Below are positions 21,503 to 34,447 of a stretch of DNA of 64,000 bases, in pieces (position 1 is the first letter of the stretch; each line of letters starts with the position of its first letter). The translations under genes were made by a program, and so were the position numbers. The DNA comes from Podospora pseudoanserina (Eukaryota > Ascomycota > Sordariomycetes > Sordariales > Podosporaceae). The stretch lies in assembly GCF_035222485.1 (NCBI RefSeq), contig NC_085923.1:124001-188000 (forward strand), read 5' to 3'. The notes below the pieces were generated by a model that saw nothing but the letters and a program-made list of their open reading frames with translations, was not told the origin of the DNA and ran no database searches.

Positions 21503-23079
21503 ATGTCGGACTGCTTCTTCCTCACGCGGCTCCCCCGTAAGATCCGTGATCTCATCTACCACAAGTACCTCTTTTGCCGACTAAGGCTATGTGTTCGACT
21601 CAGGGGCAGGCAAGCTGAGGCTGAAGCACTCTGGTGAGCCCATCAATATGGCCCTCTCGTACACAAGCAGGATGGTTGCCGCCGAGATGCGAGGCCTGGC
21701 TCTGCGCATCAACACGGTCACCTTCTCGACCATGACCTCGCCGGCCCTGAGAACAAGAGCTGGGCGCTTCGAATTTATTCTCCACCACATCCGCTTTTCA
21801 GAAGCAGGTGCTGCTCTACAAGATAACCCGCCTGCCCGAGTAAGCCTGGATAAACTTGAGGCAAGTTGCCCCGGTGCAAGTCGTCTGTGGCCGTTTGTCT
21901 GATGGAATGAACGAGAGCGCAAATGGCGAGTCTCCCCTGAGCTCGCCGATCCCCTGGGGTCGTCTGTCCCGTATGTGTATCACAAAGCGACCCAGCAGGC
22001 CACTCCGATGGTGATGATGACTCGGATGAGGACAACATTTCACCCGATGAGTATGGGAACCCAAACGAACGATATCTCAGCCGATTGTCCAAAGACTTCT
22101 GGGTCGAGGCCGCCAAGCAATGCCCAGTTTCGCTTCTCGGCAGCCGCGTCTGCTATTCACTTTCTAATCCAGATGCCACTTCAGGAGCATCATTCTCGAT
22201 GAGGATGCCGAGTCCAGTCCTTTTCTTCAGAAGCAATTCCGGGGGTTTGATCCTCTTCTGCTTGGAAAACCCAGCCCTTCGGCCCCTGGGGCAACGTGTT
22301 GCTTGGAGCAGGCTATGGTAATATGTGGTTTCCAACAGATAATTGGGTTTCTCTTTTCCAGTTCTCCCGCTTAGATCTCGCCCATCGTCCCGATCTCGTC
22401 GCTCAGGTGGCCCCATTATCTGATTGCGCACGCCTGAGCCCGAACTGGACCTCTGACGCCCTATCGTTCTAGCTAGCAGAAGCCCTGGTTCACTGCGACG
22501 CCGGGATGTCCAGCAATGTTTACTCGTTGACATTGGACGCTGGCCCGATGCGCGAAACAACCAGCCACATCTTTCACGACGTGGTGCACAGGGACGACGC
22601 CTGGCAGCGTGCCGCGCGAACCCAGTTCGGTCTTGAGTCCAACGACGGCGATTTGGCAGCCCTCTGCCGGGCGGGCCAGTACCCATCCATGCAATCTCTA
22701 AACAGAATCACTCAAATTTACAAGTGCGCCGTCTTCACAGAAGCTCTCGCTGCGCTAGCTTCCGGTACCTCTTCTCGGGGTGTCCGCTTTGGCGGCAACT
22801 TCGATGCCGCCACGCCCTGGAGCGCCGCAGAAGTTGACGCTCTTGTCGAGAAACACAGCAAACTCGATGTCGATGAGTGGGTAGAAACGTATTTTGACAG
22901 GGCAGATCACCCCATGTTTGTTGACCCCGAAAAAAGGGTACCAAACGGTCCCGCCGTACCCCAAGTTCTTTGATCACTTTTTACCAAATGTCGTGGTCGA
23001 TCGAGCCCTGCCTTATCGTGTGTGTATCGACAACAATCCGTACGTACCAAACACGAACTGGGAAGACGACGACGACTGA
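21503..23079 (+). pseudogene. Heavily broken gene of a fungal 2EXR/F-box-like family
   Basis: The ATG at 21503 starts DCFFLTRLPRKIRDLIYHKY, the N-terminal motif of a large group of fungal proteins sometimes labelled 2EXR or F-box-like. A frameshift near 21575 is followed by GYVFDSGAGKLRL and INMALSYTSRMVAAEMRG, and further shifts lead to KQVLLYKITRLPE. Several stops lie between 21900 and 22500. From 22506 a clean 155-codon stretch (ends near 22973) carries MRETTSHIFHDVVHRDD and EVDALVEKHSKLDVDEW. A last shift gives YQTVPPYPKFFDHFLPN and an acidic end (EDDDD, stop at 23077-23079). At least five lesions separate recognisable blocks. The blocks are GC-normal and the damage is mostly indels and scattered stops. 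Function of the family is unknown. Confidence 0.65.
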
Positions 23080-23483
23080 TGTTGGCGGTGGGTGTGTATA
23101 ACACGGAGGATTAGGTGGATGGGTACATTGGTGTAACTTGCCTACCTTACTTTAGGTAGATAAAAATTTACCAGCATGTGTTGCCGTGTGGTGAACACCC
23201 AGACACTCATTTTGAGAGAAATCCAATGCTGTTTCTGGAAGACATACTGCCAAAATCGGAGGAAGATTTCTTCTTCATTTTTACATTCGCAACCCTAAGT
23301 CTTCCAATGAACCTGAAGTATATAAGGCCGATAGAAAATAAAATTCGAAAATCAAACGGGCTGTAGAAAATATAGGTATTTTGGTATATCGAGCTTGTAT
23401 TTTTAGGCTTTTTGGCGGAAGAATAACTCTTTATATATTTAGATATTTATATTCCAATTATGAAAACCGAGATTAAGATTATA
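23080..23483. other. AT-rich margin of the repeat island
   Basis: Composition drops sharply to AT-rich from about 23150. Only short meaningless frames occur. I read it as decayed repeat sequence, but no family can be named. Confidence 0.5.
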
Positions 23484-23686
23484 TGTGACGAACCCCTATC
23501 CAGAACCTCTGAAAGGGATACTGGTAGAAGGCACTTCTGAACAATCCTGGTTCGGTACAGCTAAACAGTGTACAACAAATGGCTTATCTTAATCACGATA
23601 GTCTAGATACCAACGATTGTAACTTATAACTATTGCATACTGCGGAACTATCTATCTATACCAGCCAGTTTCTCCGTATATATAGA
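23484..23686 (+). repeat. Left inverted arm
   Basis: This arm pairs with 23992-24190. It contains the landmark words GGTTCGGTACAGCTAAACAG and CTGCGGAACTATCTATCTAT and ends with CTCCGTATATATA. It is the least mutated version of the repeat in the window and serves as reference for the decayed copy at 24192. Confidence 0.8.
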
Positions 23687-23897
23687 CCTTAGGCCCTAAG
23701 TACCTCCGTACTTAGACCTATCTTTTAAATCCTTAGATCCCTTGGATCTAGCTTCCAGACTCTAGATCCTTGGATCTAACTCTAAATCCCTAGATCCCCT
23801 GGCCGTGTTATCTCCTGCCCCACAAGCCCCACTCATCCGTCGCTCCAGTCTTACTGGTCCTGGCGACCCCGCTCTTCTGAACCGTAACAATTACCTG

Positions 23898-23952
23898 GCT
23901 CACCTGGTGAGCGTGGTGAGCTATGGAGGATCACCACCGCTCACTAGTGAGC
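23898..23952. repeat. Two perfect short palindromes in the element core
   Basis: GCTCACCTGGTGAGC (23898-23912) and GCTCACTAGTGAGC (23939-23952) are perfect palindromes built on the same half-site GCTCAC. Further GTGAGC copies lie between and after them. They could be protein-binding sites or simply hairpin-forming repeat units. Confidence 0.6.
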
Positions 23953-23991
23953 TGGAGTGAGCTAGGTACAGAGGTACCTGGAGGATCAATG

Positions 23992-24190
23992 TTTATATAT
24001 ACGGAGGAACTGGCTGGTATAGATAGATAGTTCCGCAGTATGCAATTCAAGTCACAGTTGTTAGTATTAAGATTATTGCGATTGAGATAAGCCATTTGTT
24101 ATACACTGTTTAGCTGTATCGAACCAGGATTATTCAGAAGTGCCTTTAACTAGTATCTCTTTCAGAAGTTCTGGATAGGAGTTCGTCACA
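23992..24190 (-). repeat. Right inverted arm
   Basis: Reverse complement of the left arm with scattered transitions, for example GAACTCCTATCC against GAACCCCTATCC and GATACTAGTTAAAGG against GATACTGGTAGAAGG. Confidence 0.8.
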
Positions 24191-24191
24191 A

Positions 24192-24772
24192 ATATTAATT
24201 AAAAGCGTTTTTAAATAATCCTAATTCGTTATAGTTAAATAGTATATATTAATATTTTATTTTAACCATAATAATTAAAATACTAACAAAATAACCTAAA
24301 TTGTATTTCACGGAACTATCTATTTAATACCGGCTATACTAGTTTGAGGTGCAGCCACAGGCGTGAGGGTTTGAGTAAGGAAGTGGGGCTCTCGGAGGAT
24401 TCGGGGGTTCAGGGGTCATGTATATAAGCGGTCTGCTTCGGACATTCTATTTTAGACAGGACATCGACTTTTATTTCTTCATATTTTGTGCCTTGCACGC
24501 GTGCAGGCAATTCTGGCCCTCTGATCAGGCCGATCAGGTGCTTATTATGTGGTCTGCAAGCCCATAGAATCTTTTCTTTGTCCTACGTGGAGTGCGGCCT
24601 GCGAGCGAGCCACTGTCACGCAGGTGTGTCCATTCAGAGACCCTGTTGAGGGTATATTTGCGGTGTTGTGGTTGGTTTGTGTGTTTTCCCACCATTTCAA
24701 TACCGGCAATTCCTCCGTATATATTGACTTAGGGACCGTAGACCGTATGCCCCGCCGCGGTCCCCGGTCCTA
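24192..24772 (+). mobile_element. RIP-mutated second copy of the arm, split by an insertion
   Basis: From 24192 the sequence aligns with the left arm from about 23518, but with massive C-to-T and G-to-A change: AATCCTGGTTCGGTACAG appears as AATCCTAATTCGTTATAG, and ACAGTGTACAACAAATGG as ATAGTATATATTAATATT. Alignment runs to AATACCGGC at 24326-24334, stops, and resumes at 24699 with AATACCGGCAATTCCTCCGT and TATATTGACTTAGGGACC, which matches the arm's next part. The copy is thus one repeat interrupted by foreign DNA. Confidence 0.7.
24335..24698. mobile_element. 364-bp insertion with 9-bp flanking duplication
   Basis: This segment interrupts the RIP-mutated arm copy and is flanked by the direct repeat AATACCGGC (24326-24334 and 24699-24707). 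Its base composition is near normal and it lacks the transition decay of its host, so it probably arrived after RIP. It contains a TATATAAG box (24421-24428) followed by a transcript-leader-like stretch, reminiscent of an LTR, but the ends show neither TG...CA with matching duplication nor terminal inverted repeats. Family unknown. Confidence 0.6.
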
Positions 24773-28037
<3,265 letters not shown>

Positions 28038-28672
28038 ACGCGCTGGCGAGTGGTGGATATCGGGATGCGAGTTGGCGGACCATGATGAGGGGAGGCTACT
28101 GGGTGGGTATTTTATGAGAGGCAAGTAGATACGCGATGCTCTGATGTTTTTGTGTTTCCTTTGGATAGATTTCCAGTCTCCGATGCTTTCATTCCCAGGT
28201 TCATCCGAATTTGAGGATGTTGGCTTTTTATTAGTTAGTTTCTGTAGCGTTGCTCGACAGTCATTTGGTAATGATAGTACTATCCATACTCCCTTGCATA
28301 TCGTCTCAAATCAAACACTTTGCAAGCAGTCAAGCTTCATTGAACAAGGGCATGCATACGCCCAACCATTTCCCAGTAGGTACCTAATAAAGCAAAGACC
28401 TAAAACAACATCAAAGAAACGCAAACAGTTTCCTATCAAATGCTCAGGGGGTATTCATAGCAGCAACCGCGGCAGCCAACCAGTTCATCAGCCTTTTGTT
28501 CCCTCTTCCTCACCACAGTACTTCAGCTTCAGTTCTTCCGAAAAGAAAAAAAGAAAAAGAAAAATGGTAATTGGTATCATACACACACACACAACCCCTA
28601 CCTTCTCACTCTTGTTTGATCAAAACTTTGAATAAAGAAAAAATCCCAGTAGGCCCATCATTCCCTTCTCAC
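28038..28672. other. Convergent 3' flanks of subtilase and PRP24
   Basis: This 635-bp gap is expected to hold both 3' untranslated regions. An (CA)n run is at 28579-28592 and an AATAAA at 28631-28636. No gene. Confidence 0.5.
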
Positions 28673-31600
28673 TCATTCCTTACTCCCATTTTCCTTCATC
28701 TTCTCCTCTTCCACCTTCCCCCCACCCTCACCTCCACCGCCATTATTACCACCCCCAAGAAACAAACTCCTAAAATCAGCATTACTCTTCTTCGGCCCAC
28801 CAAGAGCAACCCCATTCGTCCTCAACCCCAACCCCGGCGCCCCCGTTCCCATACCCGTCTTTGGCTTTGACCTCCCCAGCACCTGCGGCCGGTTGATACT
28901 CGGCGGCGGCGGCATCAACTGCGCAGCCGTCGGCGGCTTCTTCCCCTGCTTCTCCGGCTCCGGGCGCGCACACGGGTCACTCCCCGCCACCTTCTTCTCC
29001 CCTTTGCTCTGAAACAGCTCCTCCGTCGTGCCAACACGCAGCTTCTGACCCGCTTCCACCTCTAGCCCGTCGATCACCAGCTGAGCCTTCCCCGCCGACG
29101 CGGCATCCTTGTACTCAACAATCGCGCCCCCATGCCGGGCATGCAACGTCAGCTTGACAAACTCCCCCGCCGGCTTGAGCAAATTCCCCACGCGGGCTTC
29201 GTTCATCGTGTCAGGAACGCCCAGAATGACAACCTTTCGATCTCTCGCCGCACCGCCGCCGCCGCCAGAAGATACTGTTGATTCGGCAGCTGTGGACGCA
29301 GGGGATCCGGCATCCTCGGCGCCCCCCCAGGCTGTCGCCGTCTTCTTCGTTCCCTTTGGCATCGAGAGCTCGACCTTGATTGGATGCTGTCCAAACATGG
29401 CCTTATCCAGCAGCTTGATGGCCTCCTGCGCCTCCTCCTTAGTCTGCATCACCACAAACGCCGTCCCCAGATGCGGGATCCGCACGCTGACCACCTTGCC
29501 AGCCTTGGAAAAGTGGCCCTGGACCTCGTCCTCCTTCATGGTGCGGGGGATGTTGATCACGTGCAGCTCTCTCTCCTCTTCCTGCGCCCCTTGCCGGTGC
29601 TGCTTGTGTGCTGGGTCGGATATCTTGACCACGAGCCTGCACCTCCCACCCAACGCCTTCCCGTCCAACTTGAGCGCTGCCTCGGCCGAGGCCCGCTCCC
29701 GAAAGGTGAGGTAGCAAAACCGCCGCTTCGCGTTTTCCTTGAGGCTGGGGAACCGGATGCTGTGGATCTCGCCGTGGGCCTTGAAGAGGTTGCGGAGGTA
29801 CTCCTCGTCGGCGTCTGGGGGGTAGTTGGTGACAAACAGCGTGCAGTCAATGGCCGGGGTGACTTGGATGATCCGGTCGCCAAAGGGTTTGCCATCGCGG
29901 ATCAGCGCTGCTCGCGCATCGTCCGAGTGTCGAAACTCGACCAGGGCAACCGCGTCGTCGTCCCCCTTTTTGAGGTCGATGTTGTTGACGTGGCCGTAAT
30001 CCCGAAAGAACTGCTTGATCTTGGTTTGGGTGGCGTCAGCAGGCAAGTTCCACAAGAAAACCGTGTTGTGCTCTCGATCCCGTTTCACGTCGTCCCCGTT
30101 CGTCTCGCTCCTGGGCCGCTTGTTAGCAGCATCGTCTTCGGCCGGGGTCGGCTCTCGCTTGCGCTTGGATCCGGGTGACGCGGAACCGGAAGCATCTGTC
30201 ATGGGAACGTCTTCGCTCCTGTCCGCTGGCGCTGCTTGCTCCAGGGCTGCCTCGGCGGCCTGCCGTGCTTCCCGTTCTCGGCGCTTCTCGACCCCCTTGC
30301 GCGTCTTGTAGATGGTGTCGTGGGCCTCGCGCAGTGTCTCGGCCAGCTCGTAGTCATTGCAGTGCTTGAGGTACACCTGGAGAATCCGTTCGGGCCAGTC
30401 AAGAGTCCTAACCTTGAGCGCCCTGGTGAAAACGCGGGTGGCCAAGCTGGGGACCAGCAGACCTTGAGCCTGTGTGTTGGGGGTAGGGCTGCGGAGTTTG
30501 GCTCTGTGTGCGGTGAAGACTACCATCTCCCAGAGGTACCAGTTGAGCCAAAAGTCGTAGCTGTTGGCGTGCAGCGGGATTTGCGACAGCTCATCCCAGA
30601 TAGCACGAGCACCCTCGATGTCTTCCTTCTTTTCGGTGAGAAACTGGATCAGAATCTTCTCGAGGCGGTAGTCCGGATCGCCCTGGTAGTTTTCGCCGTA
30701 TTTTCGCTGACCCCAGTGCTTGACATCCTCGAGGGCAGAGGAGAGACCCACTTCGGCAACATCAACAGCCTCTTCGCTGGCCTTGGGGTTCATGGCTGTT
30801 CGCTTGAGATAGCCGCACCATGCAGAATACATATCCAAAACACCCGTCATTCCGTCTCTGTCAAGCTGGGGACTGTTGGTGGCGGCGTGCTTGATGCGTT
30901 CGACGTCGGCAAAGGTTAGCGCAGCCTCCTCGGCAGCCAAGATGTACCGAGCCCACACAGGACCCGCCCAGGGAATGTGATGCACGGCGCGACGGAGAAC
31001 GTCGAGCATGTTTGGGACCAGATTGGCCGAGACGCGGGCACGGCCTGCCTTGAGGTCCGACTGGGAGGTCGACACCAGCGTGATAAAGTTGAGCCATGTA
31101 GTGTCGTCCGACGCCAGCACGCCTGTCAGCGCCCTCGAAAAGAGGCCGAGACAAATCTTGAAGTTGTCCAGCGCGTCCCGCTTGCCCTTGTGCTGCTTGA
31201 TCTCCCAGTCAATGTACTCTAGCATCTCCGCACGTACCGCTGCCGTGTCTCCAGACTTGACGGCCAGCGACAGCTTGGTCTCGAAGGGGTCGCGCAGCGC
31301 ATACAGGCGCTTCGCATTCTTGGCGCTCCTCGTGATCTGCTCCATCTCGCTCTCGTAGGCCTGGCGGTTGTACTCGGATAGGAAAGTGGAAAACATCTGG
31401 GATGTCCTGTCCCAGGTGGCGTGCGGGACCGTCAGCCGATTGCGGAACAGCTGGGTGATTCTGCGAACACCGGCCTCGGTCACGGTCCGCCTCAGCAGCT
31501 CCATTTCGAGCGAGATCCAGCGGTCCCAGAGTTCGTTGCTGTCGGACAGGCGGTACTGGACAGCCTCGTAGCCCCGCTGCCAGAGGTTGAGGGCGGCATC

Positions 31601-31852
31601 GATGGTGAATATGGAACGTCCGACCTCCTGCTCTTCTGGGGACCAGCCGGCGTCGCTAACAGGTTGACAGTCGTTGTAGAGCGACCAAAAGTACTCGCAG
31701 TAGGCCATCCAGACCTTGATGCTCCCGGGCTCGGCCGACACGGCGTCGTTGAAGCTCTCAATCACGCGCACGCGTGCCTCGAGGTCGGTGGCTTCGCGCA
31801 GCTGGTGGTCGACATAGTCGACCCAATTGTCCTCCCCCACCGGGCTCGCCAT
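28673..31852 (-). CDS. prp24: U4/U6 snRNP assembly factor PRP24/SART3-type
   Basis: A single exon on the minus strand encodes 1059 aa. The N-terminal ~550 residues are helical HAT-type repeats (for example WMAYCEYFWSLYND, FWLNWYLWEMVVF). A charged nuclear-type linker (KRKREPTPAEDDAANKRPR) follows, then four RRM domains at about 596-668 (VFLWNLP), 672-745 (LFVTNYP), 760-830 (LHVINIP) and 872-945 (VVILGVP). The C-terminus has SNADFRSLFLGG, matching the conserved Lsm-contacting motif of Prp24. The protein anneals U4 and U6 snRNAs during spliceosome recycling. The full HAT plus four RRM layout is that of fungal and animal SART3-like forms, not the shorter yeast Prp24. I chose the ATG at 31852 (MASPVG); the frame upstream is open but consists of simple-repeat translation. 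Confidence 0.93.
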   Translation of the reverse strand: MASPVGEDNWVDYVDHQLREATDLEARVRVIESFNDAVSAEPGSIKVWMAYCEYFWSLYNDCQPVSDAGWSPEEQEVGRSIFTIDAALNLWQRGYEAVQYRLSDSNELWDRWISLEMELLRRTVTEAGVRRITQLFRNRLTVPHATWDRTSQMFSTFLSEYNRQAYESEMEQITRSAKNAKRLYALRDPFETKLSLAVKSGDTAAVRAEMLEYIDWEIKQHKGKRDALDNFKICLGLFSRALTGVLASDDTTWLNFITLVSTSQSDLKAGRARVSANLVPNMLDVLRRAVHHIPWAGPVWARYILAAEEAALTFADVERIKHAATNSPQLDRDGMTGVLDMYSAWCGYLKRTAMNPKASEEAVDVAEVGLSSALEDVKHWGQRKYGENYQGDPDYRLEKILIQFLTEKKEDIEGARAIWDELSQIPLHANSYDFWLNWYLWEMVVFTAHRAKLRSPTPNTQAQGLLVPSLATRVFTRALKVRTLDWPERILQVYLKHCNDYELAETLREAHDTIYKTRKGVEKRREREARQAAEAALEQAAPADRSEDVPMTDASGSASPGSKRKREPTPAEDDAANKRPRSETNGDDVKRDREHNTVFLWNLPADATQTKIKQFFRDYGHVNNIDLKKGDDDAVALVEFRHSDDARAALIRDGKPFGDRIIQVTPAIDCTLFVTNYPPDADEEYLRNLFKAHGEIHSIRFPSLKENAKRRFCYLTFRERASAEAALKLDGKALGGRCRLVVKISDPAHKQHRQGAQEEERELHVINIPRTMKEDEVQGHFSKAGKVVSVRIPHLGTAFVVMQTKEEAQEAIKLLDKAMFGQHPIKVELSMPKGTKKTATAWGGAEDAGSPASTAAESTVSSGGGGGAARDRKVVILGVPDTMNEARVGNLLKPAGEFVKLTLHARHGGAIVEYKDAASAGKAQLVIDGLEVEAGQKLRVGTTEELFQSKGEKKVAGSDPCARPEPEKQGKKPPTAAQLMPPPPSINRPQVLGRSKPKTGMGTGAPGLGLRTNGVALGGPKKSNADFRSLFLGGGNNGGGGEGGGKVEEEKMKENGSKE

Positions 31853-33711
31853 TATGCCTGCTTTCTTCGAAGAGGCCGTGTCATTGGATGTCGGAGAGAC
31901 CCGTCGCCGCTTGTGAAGCTGCGATGTGGTTGTACGTTGGACGGGAGCAGAGAAGACGGCCGTCGCTGTTTTTTTTCTTCTTTTTCTCGCAAACGGCTGG
32001 CTAGCTGGCTGGCTGGCAGACTGACTGACTTTCTGGCTGGCGCGGAAAAAGAACTGACTAGGTGCTCGTTTGGGAACCTTCGGAACGGACTGGGACTCGA
32101 GGTTAGTTTGTTTGCGGCGGCAGCAGACGACGATGCGACAATGCGACAGGTGCGACAGATGCGATAGACGGAATCGGGTGCTCTTCTTCTTTCTTTCTGT
32201 CACAAATGGGAGTCGCAGCAGTGGTTGTCGATGGATGGGGGGAGTGGCAGCGGACGTGGCACCCTGGGAAATACAAATTCCGCGGGCTTTGACCCCACCC
32301 GGGGGCCTGGACTACGGGCTTGGGGCCTCCACCCGCCAAGGCCCCTTCTGCCAACAACCGCGTTTTTCCACCCAGAGCAGCAGCACCGACCTCACTAAAA
32401 GCATCCTTCATCTCTCTGTTGACTGACTGACTGACTGACTGACTGACTGACTAAACTGCCTATTAGATAAGCTATAATAAATACCTGGTTGGATACTCTA
32501 CAATGTATGTTCCCCATCCCGACAGTCTGGGCTCACGTGTGGCCGTGGGCCTGGCTCCCGTCCAGGTAGTGCAAAACGCCATGCAAAAAACAAAAAACTT
32601 TAAAAAAAAAAAAAAATAGAAAGATGGGACGGCGGGGTGCCGGGACCGACTCCATCTTTGACATTTGGATGTATCCAGGTGTCTTCTGTATTTACACTAC
32701 TGAAAGAGAAAAAGGACCCTGGATTCAAGTACCTAATTTTTACCTACCATTGCTGAAAAGGCCAGACAGGCAGAGACACGGCCGGACAGATTTATCCGCC
32801 CTGTGGTTTCTAGTGGTTCTTGTGGTGCTTCCCATCTCACGGCCGCTCGTCATTGTCAGGCCGCCGAGACTTGGGGGTCTCCGCTGATCCATGTAGATCA
32901 CGACTGAGGCTGGCCAATCATAGTATCCCCTTCCTCCGTCCCGCAGGACCCTGACCAACCCTGACCACCGGCCACGGAGTGCCATTCGCGACCACGAGCC
33001 TGCCGAGTGATTTTACAGCTTGTTTTATTTTTCAGCTGTTGCCCTGCTTCTTTTTTGGTGTAGGCTGTTAGGCTATCAGGCTATCAGGCTGTGCCATCAA
33101 ACTGAGGACCGTCTTTGGTGATTCCAGGCCCGTCTGTCTCAGTCATCCGCCTGCACGGGACCTATGACGTAGGGGCGCATCTGCAGGGTGCCATCAGGGA
33201 CTCGTCAAAGTGCCGTCATATCCGATCGAGCAAAGCGTTCTAGGCCCCCCCAGCGAACACCCCGCACAAAAGTCGCGCCATGCCGCTGACCAATCACCGA
33301 CCGCCATTTGACGAGGCTGTCTTGCTGAACACACGCCCAATCATGTGTAACATTATGTCTATCGCAAGTGTACCAGTCAAAACTGAGGTCCATATATTTC
33401 TCAATTAGATATAGAATGCTGTTCTTGAGAAGCTGTGTCCAAAGACAGGATAATACCCAACTTGCAGTGGAAGAAATACTTGAGCGACTGCTACAATAAT
33501 CACCGAGCTCAAGTCAACGCGACGGTCGACCTGACCTACCTTTCGAGCGCCTGATGGATTCAGAACTCCCTCGCGACTCTTACCAGCAAACAAACTTCGC
33601 ATTCCATTGGCAATCAATCTATCTACCCACTCTTCAAATTCCCCTTCTTTTGCAAGTCTCACGGTTCTAAATCTTCCTGACTCTGTTACCCCAGCCCCAC
33701 CATCTCCAACC
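31853..33711. other. Divergent promoter region of PRP24 and an unknown gene
   Basis: This 1.86-kb gap starts with CTGG/CTGA-rich sequence (about 31985-32040) in the PRP24 leader, followed by a GACT microsatellite, a poly-A tract (about 32600-32618) and a short direct repeat TAGGCTATCAGGCTATCAGG near 33070. No gene supported. Confidence 0.5.
32420..32453. repeat. (GACT)n microsatellite
   Basis: About eight tandem GACT units, 570 bp upstream of the PRP24 ATG. Similar but imperfect CTGA/CTGG words recur at 31990-32040, nearer the gene. Confidence 0.85.
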
Positions 33712-34447
33712 ATGGCAACTAACGATCTTCAGATTCTCCATCCAGACTCAGCCAGGGTTCACTTGAACTCTCGTGGTTTCGTCAAGATCGAAAGAGTCGC
33801 TCAGAGCACCACCGAACCAGCGACCGACGTCCCTTGGTTAACGACTACTGGCCCGCCGACTGAAGAGATCTATCTTGCCAGAGTCACTGCCGGCAATCTC
33901 GAAGAGCTTGCCACGGCTCTTCGATGCCAACGAGACGGCGACACTCAGTTGTACGAAGTTGCTATCAGAGCTGTCCCCGCCAGCAGTTCCTCGTCGGTTG
34001 TCGCCCCCACGCCTTCTCAAACTCCCGAGTACTCGATCAACAGTGCAGAACACTGCGAGAATGATGACTCTATTGACAGCGATGAGCTCCTCGTCACAAG
34101 CCTGCGGCAGGAGTTGCGTAAAAAGAAGAGGGGTAAGTAGATGTCTTGTCAAAATGAGTGGCAATACATCAAGCCAGCTTGTTTTGTATCTGCAATTAAC
34201 TGGTTGTCCTGTCAATACAGCACATAAAGCAACTTCCACTTCTCAAAGACAGCAGCACTCTCGCAGCTCTCACACCATTTCTTTCCCTCCGCCTCAAGCT
34301 CTTGGGCCCAAGGCCAGCCCAAGCCTCTTCTTCCACTGGTCTCACGCTGAAGATCAGAAAGCCCGCAGGCAAGCCAGAGCTGCTCGGATCGCCGCCTTGG
34401 TGTTGCAGACTCAACGGCGGCGCAGATCAAACAGATCGCGACGTTGA
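33712..34447 (+). CDS. Unknown 215-aa protein with basic C-terminus
   Basis: Exons 33712-34132 and 34221-34447 (88-nt intron, phase 1, TTAAC branch point) give 215 aa. The first 110 residues have mixed composition (ILHPDSARVHLNSRGFVKIE), followed by a Ser/Thr/Pro and acidic spacer (NDDSIDSDELL), then a basic stretch at the exon junction (RQELRKKKRG). The second exon has SLFFHWSHAEDQKARRQARA and ends in Arg-rich sequence (RRRRSNRSRR) that could be a nuclear signal. No domain recognised. Support comes from the ATG in good context (ACC ATG GCA) and the clean intron that joins two otherwise separate frames. Confidence 0.65.

Larger units (their letters stand above)
23484..24190. mobile_element. 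707-bp element with long inverted arms (foldback/MITE-like)
   Basis: The sequence starting TGTGACGAACCCCTATCC at 23484 returns as its reverse complement ending at 24190. The arms are about 200 bp (23484-23686 and 23992-24190), and weaker pairing continues inward to roughly 23710/23960. They differ mainly by C/T and G/A transitions, as expected from mild RIP. The ~280-bp centre has tandem AGATCC(C/T)..GGATCTA words and two palindromes. There is no coding capacity, so it would be a non-autonomous DNA element (a MULE- or foldback-type MITE is plausible), or two inverted copies of one repeat. I see no clear target-site duplication; the right end abuts another copy of the same repeat. Confidence 0.75.

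Noticed and set aside
31853-32203. N-terminal extension of PRP24 upstream of MASPVG
   Set aside because: The added residues come from simple repeats (SHLSHLSH, SQSASQPASQP) and do not resemble a protein.
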